From: Vibrio sp. 99-8-1 | GTDB taxonomy: Bacteria; Pseudomonadota; Gammaproteobacteria; Enterobacterales; Vibrionaceae | Reading direction: 5' to 3' | DNA length: 64,000 nt | Assembly: GCF_013114595.1 (NCBI RefSeq) | Contig: NZ_VTXE01000015.1 | Coordinates: 1-64,000, forward strand | In this document: in pieces, positions 25,801 through 35,312 of the stretch | Position numbering within the stretch: the first letter of the stretch is position 1 | Layout of the letters: every line of letters begins with the position of its first letter | Notes under the pieces: model-generated | What the model saw: the letters and a program-made list of their open reading frames with translations, nothing else | Told to the model about the DNA's origin: nothing | Databases searched by the model: none | Made by a program: the position numbers and the translations under genes

Positions 25801-28800
25801 ATGAGAATTTTGCGTGGTTCCCCAGCTCTTTCAGAGTTTCGTGTGAATAAACTGATTGAACTTTGTCAGGAGCAAGGCTTACCTGTTACTGATTTATATG
25901 CTGAGTTTGTCCATTTTGCTGATCTGAGTGAAGATTTGCATCAGTCTGAACTGGAGAAGTTAGAAAAATTACTTACCTACGGACCGACAATAAAAGAGCA
26001 TAAACCACAGGGTACTCTTATTCTTGTTACTCCTCGCCCCGGAACCATCTCTCCATGGTCATCGAAATCGACCGATATTGCTCATAACTGTGGGTTAAAT
26101 AAAGTTAAACGCTTAGAACGAGGCTGTGCTTACTATATCGTTACAAGTGCCCCTTTGTCCCCGCAACAGAATAGCGTGGTGGAGTCACTGATTCATGATC
26201 GTATGATGGAATCGGTATTCTCTTCATTGGAGATGGCTCAGCAGCTGTTCTCTGTTTCACAACCTGCCCCTGTGGTCGAGGTTGATGTACTGGCTGGTGG
26301 CCGAAACGCATTAGAGCGAGCAAATACAGAATTAGGTTTGGCTTTAGCTGATGATGAAATCGACTACCTAGTTGATAGCTTTAAAGGGCTAAAGCGAAAT
26401 CCGAATGATATTGAGCTGATGATGTTTGCACAGGCAAACTCAGAGCACTGTCGTCATAAAATATTTAATGCCGACTGGACCATTGATGGTGTTAAGCAGG
26501 ATAAATCGCTGTTTAAAATGATCAAAAACACTTTCGAAACCACTCCAGAGCATGTGTTGTCAGCTTATAAAGATAACGCAGCAGTAATGACTGGCTCTAA
26601 AGTTGGTCGATTCTTCCCTGATCCAGATACTCGTGAATATGGTTATCACCAAGAAGATGCCCATATTTTAATGAAGGTCGAAACTCATAATCACCCAACA
26701 GCAATTTCTCCGTGGCCGGGCGCATCAACAGGATCTGGTGGTGAAATTAGAGACGAAGGTGCCACAGGTATTGGGGGGAAACCAAAAGCGGGATTGGTTG
26801 GTTTTACCGTATCAAACTTGAAAATTCCGAATTTCGTTCAGCCTTGGGAAAGCGATTTTGGTAAACCGGGGCGAATTGTTACTGCGCTAGATATTATGCT
26901 AGAAGGGCCATTAGGTGGCGCAGCATTTAATAACGAATTTGGTCGTCCAAATCTGCTCGGTTACTTCCGTACTTATGAAGAGAAAGTAAATTCCCATAAT
27001 GGTGAAGAGGTTCGTGGTTACCATAAGCCGATTATGATCGCTGGTGGTATGGGAAATATTCGAGATGGCCATGTTCAAAAGCGTGAAATTCCAGTGGGAG
27101 CCAGCCTAATTGTACTTGGTGGGCCTGCTATGAATATCGGTTTAGGTGGTGGTGCTGCCTCTTCCATGGCATCAGGACAGTCGGCAGAAGATTTGGATTT
27201 TGCTTCTGTTCAGCGAGAAAACCCAGAAATGGAACGCCGTTGTCAGGAAGTGATCGATCGTTGCTGGCAGCTTGGAGAAGAGAACCCAATTGCCTTTATT
27301 CATGATGTCGGTGCTGGTGGTATCTCCAACGCACTACCTGAGTTAGTGGATGATGGCGAACGAGGTGGACGATTCCAGCTTCGAAATGTGCCAAATGATG
27401 AGCCAGGAATGAGCCCGTTAGAGATCTGGTGTAATGAGTCTCAAGAGCGTTATGTTCTCGCCGTTGCACCTGAAAATATGGAAATATTCGATGCTATATG
27501 CCAGAGAGAGCGAACCCCTTATGCGGTTGTTGGTGTGGCAACAGAAGAGCGTCATCTAACGCTGGAAGATAGCCATTTTGATAACACACCTATTGATATG
27601 CCAATGGATATCTTATTAGGTAAGACGCCAAAAATGCATCGCGAGGCGACCACTCTTAAAGCGAGTAATGCGGCGTTAGAGTGTGGTGATATCGAAATTA
27701 ATGAGGCTATTGAGCGCATTCTACGTTTGCCTGCGGTAGCGGAAAAAACGTTCTTAATTACTATCGGTGACCGTTCTGTTACGGGCTTAGTTGCGCGAGA
27801 CCAAATGGTTGGGCCTTGGCAAATTCCAGTTGCCAACTGTGCGGTAACGGCTGCTAGTTACGACACTTATCACGGTGAAGCGATGTCGATGGGTGAGCGA
27901 ACGCCAGTCGCATTGCTCGACTTTGCGGCGTCAGCAAGGCTGGCTGTAGGTGAATCCCTAACCAATATTGCGGCTACTGATATTGGTGATTTAAAGCACA
28001 TTAAACTTTCGGCTAACTGGATGTCTCCAGCTGGGCACCCGGGAGAAGATGCCGGATTATACCAAGCGGTCAAGGCGGTCGGTGAAGAGCTTTGTCCTGC
28101 GCTAGGGCTAACGATTCCTGTTGGCAAAGACTCGATGTCGATGAAAACGAAATGGCAGGATGATGGAGAAGATAAAGAGGTAACCTCTCCTCTATCACTA
28201 GTGATTACTGCTTTTGCTCGTGTTGATGATGTTCGTAAAACAGTGACTCCACAACTACGTACCGATAAAGGTGAGTCTAGCCTGCTACTTATTGATTTAG
28301 GTAACGGCAAAAATCGTATGGGAGCCACTGCGTTAGCTCAGGTGTATAAACAACTGGGGGATAAACCGGCCGATGTTGATAATGCACCGCAATTAAAATC
28401 GTTTTTTAACGCAGTACAGAAACTCGTTAGTGAAGATAAAGTGGTGGCATACCATGATAAAGGTGACGGCGGTCTGTTTGTAACCTTAGCCGAAATGGCG
28501 TTCGCTGGTCATTGTGGTGTAAATATAGACATCCAAGAACTAGGTGATTCTCCGCTTAGCGTACTATTTAATGAAGAGTTAGGGGCGGTTATTCAGGTTG
28601 AAAATAGCCAACTGGATTATGTTATGTCAGTGCTTAACTCATTTGAGCTTGCAGATTGCAGCCACATAATTGGTCAAGTGGAGCAGAGTGATAGCATAAG
28701 CATTGCTGTTAACGGTCAAAATGTGGTGTTGCGTTCTAGAACGGAGCTGCGTTCGATTTGGGCTGAGACGACTCATAAAATGCAAGCGCTTAGGGATAAT

Positions 28801-29694
28801 CCAAAATGCGCAGATCAAGAGTTTGCCGCTAAATCCGATAAGGATGATCCCGGCTTAAATGTACATTTAACCTTTGATGTAAACCAAGATGTTGCAGCAC
28901 CTTACATAGCTAAAGGTGCAAAACCTAAGATGGCGATACTACGTGAGCAGGGTGTCAACTCTCATGTAGAGATGGCCGCTGCATTTAATCGTGCCGGTTT
29001 TGATAGTGTTGATATCCATATGAGCGACATCTTAACAGGACAGGCAGTACTAGATGAATATCATGGATTAGCCGCGTGTGGTGGCTTCTCTTATGGTGAT
29101 GTTTTAGGGGCTGGTGAAGGTTGGGCTAAATCCATTCTATTTAACCCCCAAGCGCGAGATCAGTTTGAAGGCTTCTTTAATCGAAAAGATACCTTCTCAT
29201 TAGGTGTCTGTAATGGCTGTCAGATGCTCTCAAATCTACATGATCTTATTCCGGGAGCCGAGTTGTGGCCAAGATTTGTCCGCAATGAGTCTGAGCGTTT
29301 TGAAGCGCGCTTTAGTCTAGTTGAAGTACAAAAATCAGATTCACTATTTTTAGCTGGAATGGAAGGTTCTCGTCTACCTATTGCGGTTTCTCACGGAGAG
29401 GGACGCGTGGAGGTTCGCGATAGTGACCATCTATCTGCAATTGAACAATCGGCAACGGTCGCGCTGCGATATGTAGACAATAACGGTGTCGCTACTCAGC
29501 AATACCCAAATAACCCGAATGGTTCGCCAAATGCTATTACAGGTTTAACAACTAAAGATGGCAGAGTGACTATCATGATGCCTCACCCGGAGCGTGTGTT
29601 CCGTACGGTTGCTAACTCTTGGGCTCCTGATTCATGGGGTGAGAGTGGGCCGTGGATGCGGATGTTCCGTAACGTGCGCGTTAATATCGGTTGA
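25801..29694 (+). CDS. purL: Phosphoribosylformylglycinamidine synthase (PurL, large type)
   Basis: A 1297-residue single-chain enzyme for the fourth step of de novo purine synthesis. It has an N-terminal PurS-like domain, two AIRS-type synthetase halves ([22 protein letters not shown]; a later [14 protein letters not shown]) and a C-terminal glutaminase with the Cys in GVCNGCQM and its His partner in MPHPERVFR. Length is typical. The final codons and stop lie within an ERIC-like palindrome, so the C-terminal VNIG appears to be supplied by the repeat. It is preceded by a PurR box. Confidence 0.98.
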   Translation: MRILRGSPALSEFRVNKLIELCQEQGLPVTDLYAEFVHFADLSEDLHQSELEKLEKLLTYGPTIKEHKPQGTLILVTPRPGTISPWSSKSTDIAHNCGLNKVKRLERGCAYYIVTSAPLSPQQNSVVESLIHDRMMESVFSSLEMAQQLFSVSQPAPVVEVDVLAGGRNALERANTELGLALADDEIDYLVDSFKGLKRNPNDIELMMFAQANSEHCRHKIFNADWTIDGVKQDKSLFKMIKNTFETTPEHVLSAYKDNAAVMTGSKVGRFFPDPDTREYGYHQEDAHILMKVETHNHPTAISPWPGASTGSGGEIRDEGATGIGGKPKAGLVGFTVSNLKIPNFVQPWESDFGKPGRIVTALDIMLEGPLGGAAFNNEFGRPNLLGYFRTYEEKVNSHNGEEVRGYHKPIMIAGGMGNIRDGHVQKREIPVGASLIVLGGPAMNIGLGGGAASSMASGQSAEDLDFASVQRENPEMERRCQEVIDRCWQLGEENPIAFIHDVGAGGISNALPELVDDGERGGRFQLRNVPNDEPGMSPLEIWCNESQERYVLAVAPENMEIFDAICQRERTPYAVVGVATEERHLTLEDSHFDNTPIDMPMDILLGKTPKMHREATTLKASNAALECGDIEINEAIERILRLPAVAEKTFLITIGDRSVTGLVARDQMVGPWQIPVANCAVTAASYDTYHGEAMSMGERTPVALLDFAASARLAVGESLTNIAATDIGDLKHIKLSANWMSPAGHPGEDAGLYQAVKAVGEELCPALGLTIPVGKDSMSMKTKWQDDGEDKEVTSPLSLVITAFARVDDVRKTVTPQLRTDKGESSLLLIDLGNGKNRMGATALAQVYKQLGDKPADVDNAPQLKSFFNAVQKLVSEDKVVAYHDKGDGGLFVTLAEMAFAGHCGVNIDIQELGDSPLSVLFNEELGAVIQVENSQLDYVMSVLNSFELADCSHIIGQVEQSDSISIAVNGQNVVLRSRTELRSIWAETTHKMQALRDNPKCADQEFAAKSDKDDPGLNVHLTFDVNQDVAAPYIAKGAKPKMAILREQGVNSHVEMAAAFNRAGFDSVDIHMSDILTGQAVLDEYHGLAACGGFSYGDVLGAGEGWAKSILFNPQARDQFEGFFNRKDTFSLGVCNGCQMLSNLHDLIPGAELWPRFVRNESERFEARFSLVEVQKSDSLFLAGMEGSRLPIAVSHGEGRVEVRDSDHLSAIEQSATVALRYVDNNGVATQQYPNNPNGSPNAITGLTTKDGRVTIMMPHPERVFRTVANSWAPDSWGESGPWMRMFRNVRVNIG

Positions 29695-29802
29695 TAACGG
29701 CGTGACGACCACCATTTCTGCGTCAAAGGTGCTCATTTACACTTGTAAACTGCGCGCCTTTTCCTTGAGCTGGTGGCCGTCACTTGTTCTAAACCGATAT
29801 TA
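29681..29802. repeat. ERIC-like imperfect palindrome overlapping the purL stop
   Basis: About 122 bp with dyad symmetry around TTTACA-CT-TGTAAA (29736-29749). The outer arms are TTAATATCGGTT (29681-29692) and its complement (29791-29802), with matching TGACG/CGTCA blocks between. Size and symmetry resemble ERIC/IRU elements, known in Vibrio. The left arm supplies the last codons of purL. Confidence 0.7.
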
Positions 29803-30276
29803 AGTTTTTGGAAAAACCTCGTAATGACACCAATTCCGCTTAAACAGGTGCTCATTTACACTTGTAAACTGCGCGCCTTTTCCTTGAGCTGGTGGCCGTC
29901 ACTTGTTCTAAACCGATATTAAGTTTTTGGAAAAACCTCGTAATGACTCCAATTCCGCTTAAACAGGTGCTCATTTACACTTGTAAACTGCGCGCCTTTT
30001 CCTTGATCTGGTGGCCGTCACTTGTTCTAAACCGATATTAAGTTTTTGGAAAAACCTCGTAATGACACCAATTCCGCTTAAACAGATGCTCATTTACACT
30101 TGTAAACTGCGCGCCTTTTCCTTGATCTGGTGGTCGTCACTTGTTCTAAACCGATATTAAGTTTTTGGAAAAACCTCGTAATGACACCAATTACGCTTAA
30201 ACAGATGCTCATTTACACTTGTAAACTGCGCGCCTTTTCCTTGATCTGGTGGCCGTCACTTGTTCTAAACCGATAT
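29731..30276. repeat. 119-bp tandem repeat, five copies of the core
   Basis: The core GCTCATTTACACTTGTAA starts at 29731, 29850, 29969, 30088 and 30207, exactly 119 bases apart each time. Each unit is the right half of the ERIC-like element (about 73 bp) plus a 46-bp spacer containing GTTTTTGGAAAAAC. The fifth unit is cut off at 30276, and a decayed half-copy follows near 30339-30362. Single-base differences between units show that they are not assembly duplicates. The region has no gene; open frames in it are by-products of the repeat. Confidence 0.92.
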
Positions 30277-30467
30277 GAACCTTCGGCAAACAGACATTAC
30301 GAATTTAGTAGCCTACACTCCTTTCTTTTTAATAACTGGCGGTTACTTGTTTCAAACCGGCAATTGTTGATTGGTGTTTTTATTTGCAGCAATTTACGGA
30401 CGAATATGTTTAAATGCGCCCATAAAAAGGAGCATTGGCTCTTTTATGTACAGTAATGGGAATGAAA

Positions 30468-30701
30468 ATGAGTAGCAGTAAGAAGTTTAGCTATAATGTT
30501 GTTGAAAAACGTAGTGGCTGGACTGCAGAAATTGTACGCCAAGTCTCTTCAAAGCGTAGTGTTGTATCGAAAAGAGAAATGGGCTTTGAATCAGAAGCCG
30601 ATGCGATTGCTTGGGCAGAAAAAGAGCTACCAAGCTTTATTGCTCTGCAAGCTGATCGTAATAAACGCAAATCTGCGATGCGTAAAGCTGATCAAGAGTA
30701 A
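30468..30701 (+). CDS. DUF3622-like small protein
   Basis: About 77 residues (MSSSKKFSYNVVEKRSGW..., with VSKREMGFESEADAIAWAEKEL). It is a small, charged, cytoplasmic protein resembling the Vibrio DUF3622 family of unknown function. I start at the ATG at 30468, which has GGGA six bases upstream; ATG 30462 is also possible. It is monocistronic, between the tandem repeat array and a bidirectional terminator. Confidence 0.8.
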   Translation: MSSSKKFSYNVVEKRSGWTAEIVRQVSSKRSVVSKREMGFESEADAIAWAEKELPSFIALQADRNKRKSAMRKADQE

Positions 30702-30713
30702 TGCTTAAAGATT

Positions 30714-30752
30714 AAAAAAGGGCCTGACATTTAATGATGTCAGGCCCTTTTG
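30714..30752. terminator. Bidirectional terminator between the DUF3622-like gene and pepD
   Basis: Perfect 11-bp stem GGGCCTGACAT / ATGTCAGGCCC, with an A-run before and a T-run after. Confidence 0.9.
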
Positions 30753-30782
30753 CATTCAGTATTAAGGTTATTGAGAAATGGA

Positions 30783-32252
30783 CTATTTCTTAGGGATATT
30801 CTCTAAAATAGCAACCATTTGTTCCCAAAATAGTGCCACTGTACTGATCTCTACTTTCTCATCAGGAGAGTGAGGGAACTTGATCGTTGGGCCAAATGAA
30901 ATCATATCCATATTTGGATACGGTTCTTTAAACAGGCCACACTCTAGACCAGCGTGAATCACCATAATGTTTGGCTTGTTACCGTAAATGCCTTCATAAA
31001 CATCGCGGAAGATATGCATGATTTCAGAGTCGGCATCAGGTTTCCATCCAGGATAAGCGCCGTTAAACTCAACTTTTGCACCTGCTAGTTTGGCAATAGA
31101 AGCGAGCATTCCTTCTACCTGACTACGTCCTGAGTCGATAAGGGAACGAATCAAGCAGTGAACAATAACTTTACTCTTCTTAGTCGTGATAACACCGACG
31201 TTTAAGGAAGTTTCTACAACACCTTCGATATCATCACTCATTCTAATTACACCGTTAGGACAGGCATTTAATCCGGCGATAAAACGATCTTGTGATTCTT
31301 GTGCAAACATCTGATTTTCAGTTTCAACAATTTCGTATAGCGGAAGGATATTGGTTTCAATCTTACCTAACTCAGATTTAAGAATATTAATGAACTTGGT
31401 GAACAGTTCATTTAACAGCCCCTCATTGACCATAGGTACCGCTACAGTAACAAAGGCTTCTCGTGGAATGGCGTTACGGAGGCTGCCGCCACGGAAATCA
31501 ATAATGCGTAATTCTAGTTCTTCTGCGTGACCCGCTAAGAATCGGCCAAGTAGCTTGTTGGCGTTACCACGACCAGTGTGAATATCACAACCTGAGTGTC
31601 CGCCTTTTAGACCTTTCAAAGACAGTTCTCTAGTAACATAACCTGCAGGAATTTTTTCACGTTTAACATCAAAAGTGATGGTGCCATCGATACCACCAGC
31701 GCAGCCCATATAAACTTCGCCTTGCTGTTCTGAGTCAGTGTTAAGCAGTATGTCGCCTTCAAGCCAACCTTCTTCAAGGCCAAATGCGCCTGTCATGCCA
31801 GCTTCTTCATCAATGGTAAGTAGCACTTCAAGAGGGCCATGTTTAATTTCATTAGAAGCGAGCACAGCTAAACAAGATGCCATTCCCATGCCGTTGTCGG
31901 CACCAAGAGTGGTTCCTTTTGCTGTTACCCAATCACCGTCGATATAAGGTTGAATCGCATCGGTTTCGAAGTTATGTTTTGTGTCTTCATTCTTTTGAGG
32001 AACCATATCAATATGGGCTTGTAAAACCACACCTTTACGGTTCTCCATCCCTTCTGTTGCTGGCTTTTTAATAAATACGTTACCAGTGGCGTCTCTTCTT
32101 ACATCAAGGCTTTGCTCTTTAGCCCAGTCAACAATGTACTGTGCTAATGCTTCTTCATGCTTGGAAGGGTGGGGAATAGAGCAAATTTTATCGAAAAACT
32201 GCCAAACAGGCTCTGGCGAAAGAGTGCTTATTTCCGAATGATAATTAGACAC
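30783..32252 (-). CDS. pepD: Aminoacyl-histidine dipeptidase PepD
   Basis: A 489-residue zinc dipeptidase of the M20 family that cleaves Xaa-His dipeptides such as carnosine. The metal and catalytic motifs are visible: HIDMVPQ (His ligand), GADNGMG (bridging Asp) and DEEAGMTGA (catalytic Glu and ligand). The C-terminal part has the HAGLECG ligand region. Length is normal for the family. Confidence 0.96.
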   Translation of the reverse strand: MSNYHSEISTLSPEPVWQFFDKICSIPHPSKHEEALAQYIVDWAKEQSLDVRRDATGNVFIKKPATEGMENRKGVVLQAHIDMVPQKNEDTKHNFETDAIQPYIDGDWVTAKGTTLGADNGMGMASCLAVLASNEIKHGPLEVLLTIDEEAGMTGAFGLEEGWLEGDILLNTDSEQQGEVYMGCAGGIDGTITFDVKREKIPAGYVTRELSLKGLKGGHSGCDIHTGRGNANKLLGRFLAGHAEELELRIIDFRGGSLRNAIPREAFVTVAVPMVNEGLLNELFTKFINILKSELGKIETNILPLYEIVETENQMFAQESQDRFIAGLNACPNGVIRMSDDIEGVVETSLNVGVITTKKSKVIVHCLIRSLIDSGRSQVEGMLASIAKLAGAKVEFNGAYPGWKPDADSEIMHIFRDVYEGIYGNKPNIMVIHAGLECGLFKEPYPNMDMISFGPTIKFPHSPDEKVEISTVALFWEQMVAILENIPKK

Positions 32253-32454
32253 AGATTACTCCTTTTAAAGGCCTGAAACCTTTATTTATATATAGTCAAA
32301 CTTGTTAAGGGCTGCATCATATCACTGAGAAACTAACGACAGAAGGGTTGATTGGAAAAGTCTTGAACTAAGTTGTAACGATTATTGATTACCCAGTCAC
32401 TTTCTGTAATTAACTTACATGTAATGCGGTTTTATATAGCTTCAATAAAATAAA

Positions 32455-32470
32455 TGTGACTTTCGTCACT
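32455..32470. promoter_or_regulatory. CRP site upstream of the VcdRP-like RNA
   Basis: TGTGACTTTCGTCACT closely matches TGTGA-N6-TCACA. It is centred about 40-45 bases before the likely RNA start near 32505, so cAMP-CRP should influence that promoter. Confidence 0.75.
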
Positions 32471-32611
32471 TTTTTGTTGTAATTAAATTTCATGATGATA
32501 TGGTAGCACCATCTTCTGAGACGAAGAGTAAATGCTCAAGGAAAAGAGCCCGTACATCGCCTCCAGGGAACCGAGAGTCAAACAACATTAATTGATTAAA
32601 AGGTGATAAAT

Positions 32612-32698
32612 ATGAAAGGTTTAGTTTCTTCAGAGTTTTGGGTTAATTCATCAGTTTACACTCAAAACTTCCAGTATCCTTCTAGCTTCGGATACTAA
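32612..32698 (+). CDS. 28-residue small protein, VcdP-like
   Basis: The ATG at 32612 follows AAAAGGTGATAAAT, a strong ribosome site. The product is MKGLVSSEFWVNSSV followed by YTQNFQYPSSFGY: aromatic-rich, uncharged in its second half and without a membrane helix. It sits in the 5' part of the candidate dual-function RNA. If it is VcdP it would bind and stimulate citrate synthase GltA; this is inferred from size and setting. Confidence 0.6.
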   Translation: MKGLVSSEFWVNSSVYTQNFQYPSSFGY

Positions 32699-32788
32699 GC
32701 AAAATTCGCAATTACTTGTGATATGAACGTTAAGTTCAACCCCCATATATTGGAATTTTATTACAACCCATTTGGTTGAAAATATTCT

Positions 32789-32821
32789 AACGCCACTTCA
32801 GTTTGAGTGGCGTTTTTTTTA
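32789..32821 (+). terminator. Terminator of the VcdRP-like RNA
   Basis: Perfect 9-bp stem AACGCCACT / AGTGGCGTT followed by a T-run, of the kind seen at Hfq-dependent RNA ends. From here to 33139 I see only AT-rich promoter DNA of the permease. Confidence 0.88.
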
Positions 32822-33139
32822 TTTTAAAATGTAATCCATTACATTTTTGTTCTGTTATGAGGGTTATTGCATTGGCTATGAAGATATGAGCCAAATGAAG
32901 CGATTATACGGCAATTAATTAGCCTTTAATGGCTTTTAAATATTGATATAGAACAAATAAACATCACTGTGGTCTCAGGCTAATAAATAACAATATGTTG
33001 ATTTTAATCAGTCTCTTATGATGATTTTTAACATTGACTGATATGTTGTTAAACATTGTTTTCTTTAAATTTACTGCTTTTATATAAATTGAGGCTGGAA
33101 TTTGTAATTTGATAACTTTATAATTCGCGCCAATCGTTT

Positions 33140-33155
33140 ACGCAATCGTTTACTA
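33140..33155. promoter_or_regulatory. PurR box of the purine permease operon
   Basis: ACGCAATCGTTTACTA matches the PurR operator ACGCAAACGTTT at nearly all positions, 35 bp before the permease ATG. Confidence 0.75.
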
Positions 33156-33190
33156 TTTAATTTAAAATTTAGTTTTAGGGAAAACTTATT

Positions 33191-34480
33191 ATGCTGGAAA
33201 AGCTATTTAAGCTCAGTGAAAATGGGACTAATGTTCGCACTGAAGTGATCGCAGGGATGACCACTTTTCTAACCATGGCTTACATAATTTTTGTAAACCC
33301 GGCCATTTTGTCTGAAACAGGCATGGATCGTGGTGCCGTTTTTGTAGCAACTTGTTTGGCCGCGGCTATTGGTTGTTTCATCATGGGCCTTATTGCTAAT
33401 TATCCTATCGCTCAAGCTCCGGGAATGGGGTTGAACGCTTTCTTCACTTACTCTGTTGTTTTTGGCATGGGGTACACCTGGCAAGTGGCTTTAGGGGCAG
33501 TATTCTTTTCCGGTATTTTGTTTATCCTATTGAGCGTATTCAAAATTCGTGAGTGGATCATTAACTCCATTCCTATGTCTTTAAGAACAGGTATCTCTGC
33601 TGGTATCGGTCTTTTCTTAGCGTTTATTGCTCTTCAAGGCGCAGGTATTGTTGGTGACAACCCGGCAACATTGGTTTCTTTGGGTTCAGTGACCTCACTA
33701 CAAGGTATTTTGGCTGCGATTGGTTTCTTTTTAACGATTGCTTTAGTTCACCGTGGCTTTAAAGCGGCGGTAATGATTGCAATTTTGGTGGTTACCGCAT
33801 TAGGTGTGTTGTTTGGTGATGTTCAATTTGGTGGAATCATCTCTACACCACCAAGTATCGCGCCAACGTTTATGCAGCTAGATATTTCTGCTGTGTTTGA
33901 TGTTGGTATGATCTCTGTCGTATTCGCATTCCTGTTTGTTGACTTGTTTGATACTGCAGGAACCTTAGTTGGTGTTGCAACCAAAGCGGATCTAATTAAA
34001 GAAGATGGAAAAATTCCTCGTCTTAACAGAGCATTACTCGCTGATTCTACAGCAACCTCTGTAGGGGCCTTGCTTGGCACCTCAAACACAACTTCTTATA
34101 TTGAAAGTGTTTCTGGTGTCGCATCGGGTGGCCGTACCGGATTAACTGCAGTTGTGGTTGGCATTTTGTTCCTACTTGCATTATTCTTCTCGCCATTAGC
34201 AGGTATGATCCCAGCGTATGCAACATCAGGCGCGCTATTTTATGTAGCGATTTTGATGATGTCAGGTTTAGTAGCAATCGATTGGCGCGACTTAACAGAA
34301 GCAGCTCCAGTGGTGGTTATTTGCCTACTTATGCCGTTAACTTACTCTATCGCTGATGGTATTGCGCTTGGCTTTATTGCTTATGCGGCGATCAAAGGCT
34401 TTAGTGGTAAAGGCCGTGAGGTTTCTATTAGCGTCTGGGTTCTAGCTGTCATTTTTGCACTTAAATTTGCTCTAGCGTAA
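33191..34480 (+). CDS. NCS2/AzgA-family purine permease
   Basis: A 429-residue inner-membrane transporter with the AzgA-type signatures [16 protein letters not shown] near the start, [16 protein letters not shown] and [14 protein letters not shown]. coli relatives move adenine (AdeP/AdeQ) or guanine and hypoxanthine (GhxP/GhxQ). The PurR box upstream and gpt 46 bp downstream suggest guanine, hypoxanthine or xanthine uptake feeding salvage. The exact substrate cannot be told from sequence. Confidence 0.92.
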   Translation: MLEKLFKLSENGTNVRTEVIAGMTTFLTMAYIIFVNPAILSETGMDRGAVFVATCLAAAIGCFIMGLIANYPIAQAPGMGLNAFFTYSVVFGMGYTWQVALGAVFFSGILFILLSVFKIREWIINSIPMSLRTGISAGIGLFLAFIALQGAGIVGDNPATLVSLGSVTSLQGILAAIGFFLTIALVHRGFKAAVMIAILVVTALGVLFGDVQFGGIISTPPSIAPTFMQLDISAVFDVGMISVVFAFLFVDLFDTAGTLVGVATKADLIKEDGKIPRLNRALLADSTATSVGALLGTSNTTSYIESVSGVASGGRTGLTAVVVGILFLLALFFSPLAGMIPAYATSGALFYVAILMMSGLVAIDWRDLTEAAPVVVICLLMPLTYSIADGIALGFIAYAAIKGFSGKGREVSISVWVLAVIFALKFALA

Positions 34481-34526
34481 TTGCTATTGCTTTGCTATTT
34501 ATCGAGCCAGAACAGGTATTATTAAT

Positions 34527-34985
34527 ATGAGTAATAAATTCATCATTACTTGGGACAACATGCAAGTGTATTGTCGCCAGTTAGCAGAGCGTCAAATGCC
34601 TGCTGAACAGTGGAAAGGTATTATCGGTGTGAGCCGTGGAGGTTTAGTACCTGCTGCAATTCTCGCTCGTGAATTGGGTATTCGTTACGTGGACACGGTT
34701 TGTATTTCAAGTTACGACCATGATCATCAACGTGATATGAGTGTGCTTAAAGCGCCAGAAGGTGATGGTGAAGGTTACTTAGTGGTTGATGACTTAGTTG
34801 ACAGTGGCGATACCGCTCGTCAACTTCGTGAAATGTACCCTAAAGCGAAACTGATTACTGTATGTGCAAAACCTGCGGGTGCTGATCTTGTGGATGAATA
34901 CATTGTTTCTATTCCTCAAGATACCTGGATTGAACAGCCGTGGGACATGGAAATCGCATACGTAGATCCTATCAATAAACCTTAA
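34527..34985 (+). CDS. gpt: Xanthine-guanine phosphoribosyltransferase
   Basis: A 152-residue type I phosphoribosyltransferase that converts guanine and xanthine to GMP and XMP. The PRPP loop [11 protein letters not shown] is present, as is [15 protein letters not shown] near the start. Length matches E. coli Gpt. It follows the purine permease closely, so uptake and salvage are co-expressed, and is followed by a terminator. Confidence 0.96.
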   Translation: MSNKFIITWDNMQVYCRQLAERQMPAEQWKGIIGVSRGGLVPAAILARELGIRYVDTVCISSYDHDHQRDMSVLKAPEGDGEGYLVVDDLVDSGDTARQLREMYPKAKLITVCAKPAGADLVDEYIVSIPQDTWIEQPWDMEIAYVDPINKP

Positions 34986-35011
34986 CTGTGACTTTATTGA
35001 ACTAATTTAAC

Positions 35012-35038
35012 AATGCCCCGTTAGGGGCATTTTTTTTG
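35012..35038 (+). terminator. gpt terminator
   Basis: Stem ATGCCCC / GGGGCAT followed by eight T. Confidence 0.88.
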
Positions 35039-35312
35039 CCCAACGAATTTGTGCAGCCTGTTAATACTGCTTGTTCGGTTAATACTTGTTTGTTCGGTAA
35101 ATAAAACTGCGCTTCTTTAACTGCGTTTGAGCAGACACAAACACAATGTTGTTAAAGCAAAATACAGCTTTACTCGAGCAGATGTGGTTTGTTGAATGAA
35201 ATGAATGGTTGCAGAAGGATATACGGTTTGTGGGCTTGGGTTTATTCTGGCTAGATAATTAATGCCATTGGTATATTATATTGTTATCTTCGCTATTTTT
35301 GTATGTATTACC
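35039..35312. other. Intergenic stretch upstream of frsA
   Basis: About 270 bases. The phrase TTGTTCGGT(T/A)AATA recurs twice near 35069-35103. Presumably it holds the frsA promoter. No gene or RNA is evident. Confidence 0.4.

Larger units (their letters stand above)
32505..32821 (+). ncRNA. Candidate dual-function RNA resembling VcdRP
   Basis: A CRP site and promoter-like sequence, a structured 5' leader, a 28-codon ORF with a strong ribosome site, a C-rich unstructured stretch (CCCCC at 32740-32744, CCC at 32767-32769) and a strong terminator lie in the space between pepD and the purine permease. V. cholerae VcdRP is a CRP-controlled RNA that encodes a 29-residue protein (VcdP, which binds citrate synthase) and a C-rich base-pairing RNA (VcdR, which represses sugar-PTS mRNAs). 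The architecture agrees point by point; identity is not proven because I am not comparing with the actual VcdRP sequence. Confidence 0.55.

Noticed and set aside
29731..30276. CRISPR array
   Set aside because: The whole 119-bp unit including the spacer is repeated, whereas CRISPR spacers differ; unit length is far too large and no cas gene is near.
29594..30456. Open frames within the purL tail and the tandem array (for example 29594-29803 and 30130-30456)
   Set aside because: They translate the repeat unit itself, so identical peptides recur by sequence repetition. No ribosome sites.
33056..33190. Purine riboswitch before the purine permease
   Set aside because: The conserved core of the purine aptamer is not present; a PurR box explains regulation instead.
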